This document shows positions 36,281 through 45,737 of a stretch of DNA of 64,000 bases, in pieces. Source of the DNA: Alteromonas abrolhosensis. GTDB lineage: Bacteria > Pseudomonadota > Gammaproteobacteria > Enterobacterales > Alteromonadaceae. The stretch is taken from contig NZ_MEJH01000006.1 of the NCBI RefSeq assembly GCF_001953635.1, positions 125,915-189,914 of the forward strand, read 5' to 3'. Positions within the stretch are counted from its first letter, which is position 1, and each line of letters begins with the position of its first letter. The notes below the pieces were generated by a model. That model saw only the letters and a list, made by a program, of their open reading frames with translations. It had not been told where the DNA came from and made no database searches. A program made the position numbers and the translations under genes.

Positions 36281-36766
36281 ATGTACAACCTGAAACAAAC
36301 CGTAACCTCATTATTTGCTGTACTAATGATGGTTGTGTCCTTCAACTCTTTGGCAGATGAGACTCCCATTGAAGTATACTGGGAGGACCTAGTGCCTGAA
36401 GGCTTTAACGAACTCGCGCCGCCTGCTGTTCAGCACAATGGTGAGATGAGTCAGCTTCAGCCTGACGCGCCGATTGTCGATACCTTTGATGGTAAACGGG
36501 TGAAAATCCCGGGTTTTGTTGTGCCGCTAGAAGGTACGGCAGAGCTAACCACCGAGTTTTTACTTGTTCCATATTTCGGAGCCTGTATTCACGTGCCACC
36601 GCCGCCGTCTAATCAGATAGTGTACGTAAAATTTGAAGAAGGTGTGCGCATAGATAATATTTACGACGCGATTTGGGTAACCGGCGAACTATCGACTGAC
36701 GGTTGGAAAGGCGATATTGCGTCTGTTGGTTACCGATTAAAGGGTGAGGTGGTTGAGGGGTTCTAA
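36281..36766 (+). CDS. DUF3299 domain exported protein
   Basis: 161 residues with a signal peptide (cleavage near SLADE, residue 27). The domain contains VKIPGFVVPLEG, FLLVPYFGACIHVPPPPSNQ (a conserved Cys-x-His) and GDIASVGYRLKG. These match DUF3299, a periplasmic family of unknown function often found near lipoprotein or transport genes. The Cys-His pair suggests metal or haem binding, which is inference. It is a single gene between ppa and the DapA-like gene. Confidence 0.85.
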   Translation: MYNLKQTVTSLFAVLMMVVSFNSLADETPIEVYWEDLVPEGFNELAPPAVQHNGEMSQLQPDAPIVDTFDGKRVKIPGFVVPLEGTAELTTEFLLVPYFGACIHVPPPPSNQIVYVKFEEGVRIDNIYDAIWVTGELSTDGWKGDIASVGYRLKGEVVEGF

Positions 36767-36877
36767 ATAAAGAATATTCCGACTACCTCCAGCTTCACAG
36801 GCTTCTTGGCGCAGAGACTTCACATAATCAATGCGCTAACGTTATGAAGAGCTAAACGTTTTAAAAAAGGACATCAG

Positions 36878-37816
36878 GTGTTTACAGGATTATCAGCGTT
36901 TCCCATTACTCCATTCAAACAAGAAGCTATTGATTTCAAAGCACTTCAAGGGCTTGTTGAGAATTTAGCTTCGGCGAACGTAGATTCAATTTGCGCGATA
37001 GGCTCTACTGGGCTGTATCCTTATCTAACGCGAGAGCAAAAGTACGACGTAGCCAAGCTCGCCGTCGACCACGCAAATGGTATTCCTGTTATGGCAGGCG
37101 TTGGGGCGCTGCGTACTTATGACGTGCTAAAAAACGTTGAAGCTGTGCAGCAAGCAGGTGTTAATGCTGTGTTGTTGGCACCAGTATCCTATCAAGTGCT
37201 TAATGAAGAAGAAGTGTACGGCCTATATGAGGCAGTGAGTCACGAGGTATCTGTGCCTATCTGCGTTTACGAAAATCCTCGTGTGACTAATTTTACCTTC
37301 AGCGATGATTTGTATCGCCGCATAGGCAAATTACCGAATATCGGGGCGATTAAAATACCCGGTACTCCGTTTGCCAAAAGCTCAATGGATAATAGTTCGA
37401 GCAAGGATATCCCACCCTCTGAAGCAAGCAGTAGCGAAGGCGCTCGTCGATTAGCATCATTACGAGAGATAATGCCTGCACACATTGCTATAGGCGTGAG
37501 TGGTGATAGTTTTGGCGCAGCAGGAATGAGTGAAGGTTGTGACCTATGGCTCTCTGTTATAGGGGGAATATTCCCGCGAACCGTAATGCGTATTATCGAG
37601 GCCGCTCAGTCTGGTGATGCACAGGCTCAGTCGCAAGAGTTAAACGAAATATGGTGCATGTTTGCGCGCAATGGCGGTGGTTTGCGTGTGGTTGCTGCCG
37701 CGGCAGAAATTTTGGGCTATTGTGAAACGCCTAGCTTGCCTGCACCCTTCTTACCGATCGACAAGAAAGAGTACAGCGAACTGGAACGTATTATCGCGCA
37801 GTTGTCGTTAAGCTAG
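36878..37816 (+). CDS. Dihydrodipicolinate synthase family aldolase
   Basis: 312 residues, TIM barrel of the DapA/NanA/KDG aldolase family. The Schiff-base lysine is in GAIKIPGT, the active-site Tyr in VPICVYENPR, and the phosphate/carboxylate loop is AIGSTGLYPYL. GTG start at 36878 with AAGGA six bases upstream. After the catalytic lysine there is a Ser-rich insertion of about 20 residues (near 170-190) not usual in DapA. The true lysine-pathway dapA is elsewhere in such genomes, so this is probably a sugar-acid or hydroxyproline-type lyase. Its stop overlaps the convergent oxygenase gene. Confidence 0.87.
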   Translation: MFTGLSAFPITPFKQEAIDFKALQGLVENLASANVDSICAIGSTGLYPYLTREQKYDVAKLAVDHANGIPVMAGVGALRTYDVLKNVEAVQQAGVNAVLLAPVSYQVLNEEEVYGLYEAVSHEVSVPICVYENPRVTNFTFSDDLYRRIGKLPNIGAIKIPGTPFAKSSMDNSSSKDIPPSEASSSEGARRLASLREIMPAHIAIGVSGDSFGAAGMSEGCDLWLSVIGGIFPRTVMRIIEAAQSGDAQAQSQELNEIWCMFARNGGGLRVVAAAAEILGYCETPSLPAPFLPIDKKEYSELERIIAQLSLS

Positions 37817-38511
37817 CCCTGCGTATATATCTGCTCAGCGCGGTTAAACAGAAGCCAAGACGTTAAAATGTACTTGTCGTTACTTTTTGGAATTTGGCCG
37901 CGGTGTGTGTGAGTAAAATAGGCAGGCGCAATCACCATTCTACCTGCTTTGGGCTTAACCGCGCGGTTTTGATAATAAAATTCCGTCTCGCCGCCTTCTT
38001 CCACATCATTTAAGTAGTACATAAACAGCAACACGCGGTGCAGCGCATCGTTATGTTGAAGTTGTGGATAGACTTCTGAATGCCAGTATGGGTAGCCACC
38101 ATTACCCGCGGTGTAGCGCTGTGCATTTACATCGCCAATCCGAAACAGGTAATTCACCAAATTAGCCAAATTGGGTTTACCCACTTCATCAAAATTTTCA
38201 CCTGTTACTTTCACCGGTTCGCCAGTTTTGGGATGGCGTACGGTTAAGCCAATAGGCCCAACAAGCGCAAAATAGTACTTTTCAATGTAGGAGACCAGCT
38301 GCTGCCCAGTGTGCTGCATCACTTGCTGAAATAAGTCTTTAAATTCCGGGTTGCGGCTTATCGACACATCCATGCTGCGCTTTTTATCTAAGTCGACGCC
38401 GCCGCCAGTACGGCCTTGAGACAAATTAGGGCTGCTTTCAAAGCGCTCCATGAGTTGTTTGCACAGCTCAGGTGGTAACACATCATCAATAACATCAATT
38501 AAATCGCTCAT
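37813..38511 (-). CDS. 2OG-Fe(II) oxygenase (prolyl 4-hydroxylase-like)
   Basis: 232 residues. The iron site of the double-stranded beta helix is visible as YWHSEVYP (His-x-Glu rather than the commoner His-x-Asp) and the distal His in YFTHTHRGQIP, with a following basic residue (KYILTSW) to bind 2-oxoglutarate. HRVLLFMYYLNDVEEGGETEF is typical of the P4H-like subfamily. It hydroxylates an unknown protein or small molecule. Its stop and the DapA-like stop share the four bases CTAG, so the two genes end tail to tail with no gap. Confidence 0.9.
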   Translation of the reverse strand: MSDLIDVIDDVLPPELCKQLMERFESSPNLSQGRTGGGVDLDKKRSMDVSISRNPEFKDLFQQVMQHTGQQLVSYIEKYYFALVGPIGLTVRHPKTGEPVKVTGENFDEVGKPNLANLVNYLFRIGDVNAQRYTAGNGGYPYWHSEVYPQLQHNDALHRVLLFMYYLNDVEEGGETEFYYQNRAVKPKAGRMVIAPAYFTHTHRGQIPKSNDKYILTSWLLFNRAEQIYTQG

Positions 38512-38533
38512 GGAGACCTCGTACTGCGCTCTG

Positions 38534-38953
38534 TTACTTAGTTGGTATTTCTTTGAAGTGTGACTGTAGTTCTGATTTCACTTCATCCGGTATAGGCGCA
38601 GAGCGCTGTGTTTTATAGTCAAAATGTACCATGGTGGTCACGCCGGTTGAGCAAAGCTTGTCGTCTTGCCATACCTCTTGAAATATATCGAATGCACTGT
38701 TGCCTAAACGGCTAACGAAGGTTTTTACCGTTACCGGTTTGCCGTAAAAAATTTGAGCTAAAAAATCGACCTTATAACTGGCTAAAATTAACGGCCAGTT
38801 ATTTAAGTCTAGTTCAGGGGTGAACATTCTGAAAATAGGCTCTCTGGCTGCTTCAAACCACGTAACTAACGCCGTATTGCTAACATGTTGTAAGGCATCG
38901 GTTTCACAAAAGCGCACGTCAAATGATGTAACTAATGGTGCTGAATGGCTCAT
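38534..38953 (-). CDS. Hotdog acyl-CoA thioesterase (4-hydroxybenzoyl-CoA thioesterase family)
   Basis: 139 residues. The N-terminus FDVRFCETDALQHVSN carries the catalytic Asp and the helix start of the YbgC/FadM family, followed by TWFEAAREPIF. It hydrolyses an acyl-CoA of unknown chain length. It starts 22 bases before the oxygenase gene on the same strand and is divergent from the MarR gene across 213 bases that hold a 20-base palindrome, so it may be part of the MarR regulon. Confidence 0.9.
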   Translation of the reverse strand: MSHSAPLVTSFDVRFCETDALQHVSNTALVTWFEAAREPIFRMFTPELDLNNWPLILASYKVDFLAQIFYGKPVTVKTFVSRLGNSAFDIFQEVWQDDKLCSTGVTTMVHFDYKTQRSAPIPDEVKSELQSHFKEIPTK

Positions 38954-39105
38954 ACTTCTTAGTAGGGTTCGTTGTTTATTTGGTTTTCACTCTAGCATTA
39001 TGACGCGGGTATTTCAGTCATTTATCAAAGACCATGTAATTCAGTTGGAAAACATTTTTAACACCTAACCAAAAAAGGCGAGTTCAAAAACAAGTTGATT
39101 TATGA

Positions 39106-39125
39106 AAATATTTGCGCAAATATTT
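39106..39125. promoter_or_regulatory. 20-bp perfect palindrome, probable MarR operator
   Basis: AAATATTTGCGCAAATATTT is its own reverse complement over 20 bases. It lies 41 bases before the marR start and about 150 bases before the divergent thioesterase. It is followed by a partial copy, ATTTGCGTAAT. Long AT-rich palindromes between a MarR gene and its neighbour are the classical autoregulatory operators of this family. Confidence 0.8.
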
Positions 39126-39166
39126 GCGTAATTGGTTTTATGTAATGAATCGAAAAGGTATTTACC

Positions 39167-39643
39167 ATGATCAGAAGCCCTCAGTTTGGCGCGATACTGT
39201 TGCGTGCTAGCGAGCTTATTGCAACTCAAGGCCAAGAGGTATTTGAAGCGCTTAATATTAGTCTGCCTGCAAATCGTATTTCTCTGGTACTGGCGATCCA
39301 TACTCAAGGGCCTCTTTCGTCAACTGAGCTGGCAAGCCACATCGGTCTTTCACGTCAACTTATTGAAAGTCGATTGAAGCAAAGTGTTGCAGACGGCTTT
39401 TTTGTTTCAGTGCCCGATGAACGAGACTCGCGAAAGCGTGTGTACGATATTGCGCCTAAAGCAAAGGCCGAGGCAGAGCAGATAGTGACGATAATGCAAG
39501 AATTTGAAGACGTATATGATGCGCTCTGGGAAGAAATAGAGGTAAATCTTGAAGCATCACTTAAAACGATGGAACAGGCGCTAAAAAAACAATCACTTCT
39601 TACGCGCTTAACTGAACAATTTCCCCATCACTCCAATTCATAA
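39167..39643 (+). CDS. MarR-family transcriptional regulator
   Basis: 158 residues, winged helix-turn-helix repressor. The DNA-binding region is LSSTELASHIGLSRQLIESRLKQ with the wing DERDSRKRVYDIA. It probably represses its own gene, the S41 peptidase gene 11 bases downstream and perhaps the divergent thioesterase, through the palindrome upstream. The ligand is unknown; the acyl-CoA thioesterase next door hints at a lipid or aromatic acid. Confidence 0.92.
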   Translation: MIRSPQFGAILLRASELIATQGQEVFEALNISLPANRISLVLAIHTQGPLSSTELASHIGLSRQLIESRLKQSVADGFFVSVPDERDSRKRVYDIAPKAKAEAEQIVTIMQEFEDVYDALWEEIEVNLEASLKTMEQALKKQSLLTRLTEQFPHHSNS

Positions 39644-39654
39644 TTAGGAATATT

Positions 39655-40890
39655 ATGATTTATCGAATTATTATATTGCTGTCATTACTCCTTCCGCTAA
39701 GCAGCTGCGCACAAAGCCAGGGTTTCAATACGAAAGAAAGCTGGCAAGCCTTTGTTCAAACTGTTGAAGACAACTACGCCTACTTAGATACGGCGCCTAC
39801 CGACTGGGAAGTTTTAAAAGCGTATTATCAACCCCTTGCATTGAGCGCCACAACGCAAGAGGAATTTATCGATGTATTGCAGGTGGTGAAGCAGTTTTTT
39901 ATCGACCCGCATTTTAACGTATCACCGCTTAATGAGGCAGACTACAGCGTCACGCCAACGGGTTCTGATATTTGGGTGGAAAAGCAGGGTGATGACTTTG
40001 TTATAACACGTATTAAAGCGGGCAGTGCTGCTGCCAATAGCCAGTTAGCCTTAGGTGACTTGATTGTGGGTATTGACGGCGAGTCTACTGAAGTCGCAAT
40101 ACATCGCGTTTTTGGAAACACATCGCTACCGATTACTGACGCACACAAAACGTGGGCGGTTAACGTGGCTTTAGGTGGGCGTCGCAATCAAGAAAGACAC
40201 ATTGAAGTGGCGTCTGATTTTGATGATGCCAAACGCGTGCAATTAGCAGCTAGCTACGATGCTATTAATCTATTTCGAACAAAAGCCCCTCTGATAGTTA
40301 AGCAGAAAGAGGGAATAGGGTACATCCGCTTTAATAATAATCTAGGTAATTTTGAAACCGTTCGTGCGTTCAAAGAAGCTCTTGAGTCACTTGAATCAAC
40401 ACAAGGGTTAGTGATTGATCTGCGTAATACGCCGAGCGGGGGAAACACTGGCGTAGCTGAGCCTATCTTGGGGCACTTTGTAAATGCCAAAACGGCATAT
40501 CAAGGTTACAGAATTCAAAATGCGGGTAAACCCTACCAAGAAGCAGAGCTACACTTGGCCTATGTTACTCCTTCATTACCTTATTACAGTAAGCCAGTAG
40601 TGGTGCTCGTTGGGCATTGGACCGGCAGTATGGGAGAAGGTATGGCTATTGGCTTTGATGCCATTGGTGCAAAGGCGGTAATCGGCACACCCATGGCTGA
40701 TTTGCTTGGCGGGATAAATCAATTTCAACTACCTGATTCGACCATAACTTTAGAGCTGGGTTTTGAACGTCTTTACCATGTGAACGGCTCATATCGAGAG
40801 GACTTTGTGCCCCAGGCGGTATCTTGGGACGGGCATACAGCCAGTGACTCAGAGTTAAATGCTGCAATAGCTCTGTTAAAAGCAATATAG
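39655..40890 (+). CDS. S41-family peptidase lipoprotein
   Basis: 411 residues. A lipobox LSSC at residues 15-18 predicts a lipoprotein. A PDZ-like region (about 100-160, VITRIKAGSAAANSQLALGDLIVGIDG) precedes the S41 core, with the nucleophile serine in HWTGSMGEG (near residue 325) and substrate strand GLVIDLRNTPSGG. Tail-specific protease fold. It follows marR by 11 bases and probably shares its message. The PDZ plus S41 layout resembles C-terminal processing peptidases, but the length and lipobox point to a smaller envelope group. Confidence 0.9.
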   Translation: MIYRIIILLSLLLPLSSCAQSQGFNTKESWQAFVQTVEDNYAYLDTAPTDWEVLKAYYQPLALSATTQEEFIDVLQVVKQFFIDPHFNVSPLNEADYSVTPTGSDIWVEKQGDDFVITRIKAGSAAANSQLALGDLIVGIDGESTEVAIHRVFGNTSLPITDAHKTWAVNVALGGRRNQERHIEVASDFDDAKRVQLAASYDAINLFRTKAPLIVKQKEGIGYIRFNNNLGNFETVRAFKEALESLESTQGLVIDLRNTPSGGNTGVAEPILGHFVNAKTAYQGYRIQNAGKPYQEAELHLAYVTPSLPYYSKPVVVLVGHWTGSMGEGMAIGFDAIGAKAVIGTPMADLLGGINQFQLPDSTITLELGFERLYHVNGSYREDFVPQAVSWDGHTASDSELNAAIALLKAI

Positions 40891-40966
40891 CTCAATTACA
40901 TACAAAGCTAGAAAGCACTTTCGTATTTACTTACAATCCGCTTCTAACTTTTTGAGCGAACATACT

Positions 40967-42469
40967 ATGACTGCGATTGGGATTGACTACGGTACATCAA
41001 ATTCTGAGGTTGTGTATTTTGATGGAACGGCCCATCAGCACATCAAACTTGACCCGTTAGATAAGAAGGGCAATAAAATCCGTTCTTCGGTGTTCATCTA
41101 TTTTGAAGATGAACTGCCGCCGCCTCCTGATGCCATGGTTGAAGCGAAAGTGGCGCAGTTACAGCGCGTTATCAATGAGCAAATAGATAAGGCGAAGGAC
41201 GGCTATTATTCGGCAAAAGATCCAAAAGAACAGGCGATGTATAGCGACCGTATCGACTCGCTGCGCGGTGATTTGCACAACAAGCCTGCATTACAGCGTA
41301 AAGCGATTGCGCAATTGATGCATGCCATGTCGCTAGACGAAATTCCTTTGCTGCGCTTAGTAGAGCACGGTAAGTTTGCGTTTGGTGAAGAGGGGTTTAG
41401 GCGCTTTCTTAAAATGCCTGATAAAGGCCGACTAATTTATTCACCTAAGAACTTTCTAGGCGCGTCGCTAGACGGCGACCAAAAACAAGCGTTCATCGGT
41501 ATTATTGCTAAGCAGTTGGCGTATTTTAAACAGTGCGCAGAGCAGCAGCTAGGCAAGGCTGTTAATAATGCGGTAATTGGCCGTCCAGTTAAGTTTCACG
41601 GTACCCGCGGTGAAGAAGGGAACGCGCAAGCCATTCAAATTATGACTGAAGCGGCGACGAAAGCCGGGTTTACAGGGGTTAATTTCCTAGATGAACCCAT
41701 AGCAGCGGCGTATAAAATTGAGCAAACCCTACCAAGGGATACCACTACGCTGATTGTCGATATTGGTGGGGGGACCACGGATATTTGCTGTATTAAGCTT
41801 TCCCCAGAGCGTTCAAATCAGCTTGATCGCAAAGAGGATGTTCTGTCGGTAACAGGCAGACGATTAGGCGGTATGGATTGCGATAAAAGCTTGGTGCTTA
41901 AGGCTATTGCCCCAGAAATGGGAATGGGCCTTAAGATGATTAACGGGCTTCCTGTTCCTCCCACGTACTTCTCTGACATGTGTGCGGTTGATAACATTCC
42001 TGCTCTTACTCGCTTTTTCTCTGACGATTACGGGTTAGATATTTCTCAAACCATGTCTGTGATTAAAGAGCCAGCCCAACTAGAACGCTTGCTTATTGTT
42101 CAGGAGAACAAGTTGTCTGCCCGTGTGGTGAACTCGGCTCGATTAGCCAAGGAACTACTGTCGAGTAAGCAGAACATTACCTTGCCGCTGCACTATATCG
42201 AAGATGATTTTGACGTGGAGATTTCGCAAGACTCGCTCAAAAAGGCATTAAAACCTTGGCTTGATAAAGTGAAAGCGCTAGTGGTGGAATGCTTGGAAAA
42301 CAGCAGTGAAAAGCCAGAAGTGGTGATGATCACAGGTGGTATGAGTTTATCGCCAATCGTCGTTGATGCGCTGTATGAAAACCTGCTTACCGGTTTACCG
42401 CGATTAGAGAATGACGCCTTCAACTCGGTGTGCGAAGGATTAGCTATTCAAGCGGCGAAACACGCGTAA
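40967..42469 (+). CDS. YegD-like Hsp70-family protein
   Basis: 500 residues from the ATG at 40967 (the frame is open back to a TTG at 40952). Actin-like ATPase fold: phosphate-1 GIDYGTSNSEV, phosphate-2 LIVDIGGGTTDICC, adenosine loop ITGGMSLSPIVVDAL, plus AVIGRPVKFHG and LDEPIAAAYK as in E. coli YegD. It lacks the Hsp70 peptide-binding C-terminal domain. Function is unknown. An about 50-residue charged insertion follows phosphate-1 (around residues 50-110). The ATG has no strong ribosome site. Not obviously part of an operon. Confidence 0.9.
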   Translation: MTAIGIDYGTSNSEVVYFDGTAHQHIKLDPLDKKGNKIRSSVFIYFEDELPPPPDAMVEAKVAQLQRVINEQIDKAKDGYYSAKDPKEQAMYSDRIDSLRGDLHNKPALQRKAIAQLMHAMSLDEIPLLRLVEHGKFAFGEEGFRRFLKMPDKGRLIYSPKNFLGASLDGDQKQAFIGIIAKQLAYFKQCAEQQLGKAVNNAVIGRPVKFHGTRGEEGNAQAIQIMTEAATKAGFTGVNFLDEPIAAAYKIEQTLPRDTTTLIVDIGGGTTDICCIKLSPERSNQLDRKEDVLSVTGRRLGGMDCDKSLVLKAIAPEMGMGLKMINGLPVPPTYFSDMCAVDNIPALTRFFSDDYGLDISQTMSVIKEPAQLERLLIVQENKLSARVVNSARLAKELLSSKQNITLPLHYIEDDFDVEISQDSLKKALKPWLDKVKALVVECLENSSEKPEVVMITGGMSLSPIVVDALYENLLTGLPRLENDAFNSVCEGLAIQAAKHA

Positions 42470-42491
42470 TATCTTATTATAAATAAACACT

Positions 42492-42531
42492 AAGCCTTAG
42501 CGTAGTAGCGTTTACTGCGCTAAGGCTTTTT
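42492..42531. terminator. Bidirectional terminator between the Hsp70-like gene and a small gene
   Basis: AAGCCTTAGCG (42492-42502) pairs perfectly with CGCTAAGGCTT (42518-42528) around a 15-base loop, followed by Ts on the plus strand. Eleven-bp stem. Confidence 0.85.
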
Positions 42532-42534
42532 TGA

Positions 42535-42702
42535 TCAGTGCTTAAGGATATTGTGTTCTTTTAGATAAATCGCGATGGCCTCAGGCGACTCGAAGGCTTT
42601 TAACAGCATTTCTTGTGCGCGTGCTTTCACATCATTGTCTTCTGATGATGACAGTAGGTGATACCATGTTTTCACTAAGGCTAATGGCGGCGTTTGGTTC
42701 AT
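42535..42702 (-). CDS. Small conserved-looking cytoplasmic protein
   Basis: 55 residues. The start MNQTPPLALVKTWYHLLSSS follows GGAG nine bases upstream; a TTG at 42720 is also in frame. It is predicted to be nearly all helical and acidic (SEDNDVKARAQEMLLKAFES), ending EHNILKH. There is no membrane segment. The stop is right at the terminator of the convergent gene. I cannot name a family; its ribosome site and protein-like composition make it a likely real gene. Confidence 0.6.
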   Translation of the reverse strand: MNQTPPLALVKTWYHLLSSSEDNDVKARAQEMLLKAFESPEAIAIYLKEHNILKH

Positions 42703-42905
42703 TAGTTGTCGCTCCAGCAATTCTTACTGCAAAAATACACAAAAATCATCGTAACGTATGATTTGCCAATACAAGCTCTGACCAGCATGGAAAAACGTGT
42801 AAATAAACGTCAACGCGCACTTCTTACAAGCTGCTGTGTAAATTACACAGCAGCAAAGTAGAAAACGAGTGCGCTTTACGCTAACGGATTTACCTCGTTA
42901 CCGGC

Positions 42906-45737
42906 TCAAGCTTGTGTGAGCATGGGTTTCAGGAATCGACCTGTATGTGAAACTTCTTGTTGTGCCACATGCTCAGGTGTTCCCTCTGCAATAATCTGGC
43001 CACCTCCGGATCCACCTTCCGGTCCAAGGTCAACAATCCAGTCTGCGGTTTTAATCACATCTAGGTTATGCTCAATAACCACAACGGTATTACCGTGATC
43101 GCGCAGTCTGTGAAGGACGGCTAATAACTGTTTAATATCGTGGAAATGCAACCCGGTGGTTGGCTCATCCAAGATATAGAGTGTTTGCCCAGTGTCTCTT
43201 TTTGACAACTCTTTCGCCAATTTCACGCGCTGTGCTTCACCACCTGATAACGTAGTGGCGGCTTGGCCTAGTCGAATATATGACAAGCCTACGTCCATGA
43301 GGGTCTGCAATTTACGTGAAATAGCCGGAATAGCATCGAAGAACTGACGGGCATCTTCCACCGTCATTTCCAACACTTCGTGAATGTTCTTATCTTTGTA
43401 CTTTATCTCAAGGGTTTCACGGTTATAGCGTTTGCCCTGACACACGTCACAAGGCACATACACGTCTGGCAAAAAGTGCATTTCCACTTTAATTACGCCG
43501 TCACCCTGACACGCCTCACATCGACCGCCTTTTACGTTAAAGCTAAAGCGGCCAGGCTTGTAACCTCGTGAACGCGACTCTTGTGTGCCGGCGAACATTT
43601 CGCGAATTGGAGTGAAAATGCCAGCGTAAGTCGCCGGATTAGAGCGCGGCGTTCTGCCGATAGGGCTTTGGTCAATATCGACCACTTTGTCGAGCTGGTC
43701 TAATCCTGTCATCGACTTATGCGGCGCTGGTTCAGAAGTAGTCGCTTTGTTCAGCTCGCGCTGCGCAATTTTGTAGAAGGTGTCATTAATCAGCGTTGAT
43801 TTGCCCGAGCCCGATACACCCGTCACACAGGTCATAACACCGGTAGGTATACGTAAATCAACAGACTTCAAGTTGTTGCCGGTAGCGCCTAAAAGCTCTA
43901 GCCACTTATCGTCTTTAACCGGTGTGCGTGTTGCAGGAATATCAATCTTCTCTCTACCAGATAGGTATTTTCCAGTAAGTGAGTGTTCACTGTTCTTAAT
44001 ATCTTCCAGCGAACCTTCGGCAATTATCTCACCGCCATGTACACCCGCCCCCGGGCCGATATCTACAATGTAATCGGCTTCGCGAATGGCATCTTCGTCG
44101 TGCTCTACAACTAGTACGGTGTTACCCAGGTCGCGCAAGTGCGTAAGCGTGCCAAGTAAGCGTTCGTTATCCCGTTGATGAAGACCGATAGAGGGCTCAT
44201 CCAGCACGTACATAACGCCCACTAGGCCTGCGCCAATTTGACTTGCCAGTCGAATGCGCTGAGCTTCACCGCCCGATAGAGTATCGGCGCTGCGCGACAT
44301 AGAAAGATAGTTAAGACCTACGTTTACCAAGAAGCGCAAGCGGTCCATGATTTCTTTCAAAATCTTCTCGGCTATCTGAGCACGTTGACCTTCAAGTTTC
44401 AGTGTCTCGAAGAAGCCGTACGCATCGGCAATCGACATGTCAGCAATGGCTGGCAGGTTGGTATCTTGTATAAATACATTACGTGCTTCAACACGCAGAC
44501 GCGTGCCGTTACAGCTACTGCAGTGCTGCTGGCTTAAATATTTTGCTAGCTCTTCGCGCACCGAGTTCGACTCGGTCTCGCGATAGCGACGCTCCATATT
44601 AGGGATAATGCCCTCAAATGGATGCTTACGCTCCATTACGTCGCCGCGCTCGTTTATGTACTTAAACGACAGCGACTTGCCTTTAGACCCGTAAAGCACA
44701 ATGTCTTGGTGCTTTTTATCGAGCTCTTCAAATGGCGCGGTAAGGCTAAATTTATAATGGTCTGCTACTGCCTGTAGCATTTGGAAGTAGTAATAGCTGC
44801 GCTTGTCCCATCCGCGAATAGCGCCGCCAGACAGACTCAATTCGGTATTGCCGACTACGCGTGCGGGGTCAAAGAACTGTCTTGTGCCTAAGCCGTCACA
44901 GGTAGGGCAGGCGCCCGCTGGGTTGTTAAATGAAAACAGGCGCGGCTCTAATTCACTGATGCTGTAACCACAGTGTGGGCAGGCGAAATTAGCAGAAAAC
45001 ACAATTTCTTCTGCGTCTTTATCGTCCATATCAGCCACAACCGCGTTACCGCCAGCAAGGCTCAGCGCCGTCTCGAACGATTCCGCTAAACGCAGCGCCA
45101 TATCGTCGCGCACTTTAAAGCGGTCAACCACAACTTCGATGGTGTGCTTCTTGTGCAAATCGAGAGATGGCGGATCGGATAGATCACACACTTCACCGTC
45201 GATACGCGCGCGAATAAAGCCCTGAGCAGATAAGTTTTGCAGCGTCTTAACGTGCTCGCCTTTACGCTCTTTAACAATAGGCGCTAGCAGCATTAACTTA
45301 CTGCCCTCGGGCATCGCTAACACTTTATCGACCATTTGGCTGACCGTTTGTGCATCTAGCGGCACATCGTGGTCTGGACAGCGTGGCGTGCCCACTCGCG
45401 CGAACATCAAACGCAGATAGTCGTATATTTCAGTGATGGTACCCACCGTTGAGCGGGGGTTATGCGATGTTGATTTCTGCTCAATGGATATTGCTGGTGA
45501 TAAACCCTCAATATGATCAACATCTGGTTTTTCCATCATAGATAGAAACTGACGGGCATAAGCAGACAAAGATTCAACGTAACGACGCTGACCTTCTGCA
45601 TATAGCGTGTCAAAAGCAAGAGACGATTTACCCGAGCCTGAAAGGCCGGTTATCACCACCAGTTTGTCTCGTGGCAGTGTTAAATCGATGTTTTTCAAGT
45701 TGTGGGTGCGAGCACCGCGAATTTCGATTTTATCCAT
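42906..45737 (-). CDS. uvrA: Excinuclease ABC subunit A
   Basis: Damage-recognition ATPase of nucleotide excision repair, 943 residues, full length. Two ABC modules: Walker [15 protein letters not shown] and [14 protein letters not shown], signatures [12 protein letters not shown] and [12 protein letters not shown]. Zinc-binding cysteines are in [14 protein letters not shown] and [17 protein letters not shown]. No LexA box matching CTGT-N8-ACAG was found in the upstream gap, unlike E. coli uvrA. Confidence 0.98.
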   Translation of the reverse strand: MDKIEIRGARTHNLKNIDLTLPRDKLVVITGLSGSGKSSLAFDTLYAEGQRRYVESLSAYARQFLSMMEKPDVDHIEGLSPAISIEQKSTSHNPRSTVGTITEIYDYLRLMFARVGTPRCPDHDVPLDAQTVSQMVDKVLAMPEGSKLMLLAPIVKERKGEHVKTLQNLSAQGFIRARIDGEVCDLSDPPSLDLHKKHTIEVVVDRFKVRDDMALRLAESFETALSLAGGNAVVADMDDKDAEEIVFSANFACPHCGYSISELEPRLFSFNNPAGACPTCDGLGTRQFFDPARVVGNTELSLSGGAIRGWDKRSYYYFQMLQAVADHYKFSLTAPFEELDKKHQDIVLYGSKGKSLSFKYINERGDVMERKHPFEGIIPNMERRYRETESNSVREELAKYLSQQHCSSCNGTRLRVEARNVFIQDTNLPAIADMSIADAYGFFETLKLEGQRAQIAEKILKEIMDRLRFLVNVGLNYLSMSRSADTLSGGEAQRIRLASQIGAGLVGVMYVLDEPSIGLHQRDNERLLGTLTHLRDLGNTVLVVEHDEDAIREADYIVDIGPGAGVHGGEIIAEGSLEDIKNSEHSLTGKYLSGREKIDIPATRTPVKDDKWLELLGATGNNLKSVDLRIPTGVMTCVTGVSGSGKSTLINDTFYKIAQRELNKATTSEPAPHKSMTGLDQLDKVVDIDQSPIGRTPRSNPATYAGIFTPIREMFAGTQESRSRGYKPGRFSFNVKGGRCEACQGDGVIKVEMHFLPDVYVPCDVCQGKRYNRETLEIKYKDKNIHEVLEMTVEDARQFFDAIPAISRKLQTLMDVGLSYIRLGQAATTLSGGEAQRVKLAKELSKRDTGQTLYILDEPTTGLHFHDIKQLLAVLHRLRDHGNTVVVIEHNLDVIKTADWIVDLGPEGGSGGGQIIAEGTPEHVAQQEVSHTGRFLKPMLTQA

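Noticed and set aside
40952..40966. Longer start for the Hsp70-like gene (TTG at 40952)
   Set aside because: No ribosome site fits it and the ATG at 40967 gives the family N-terminus directly before the phosphate-1 motif.
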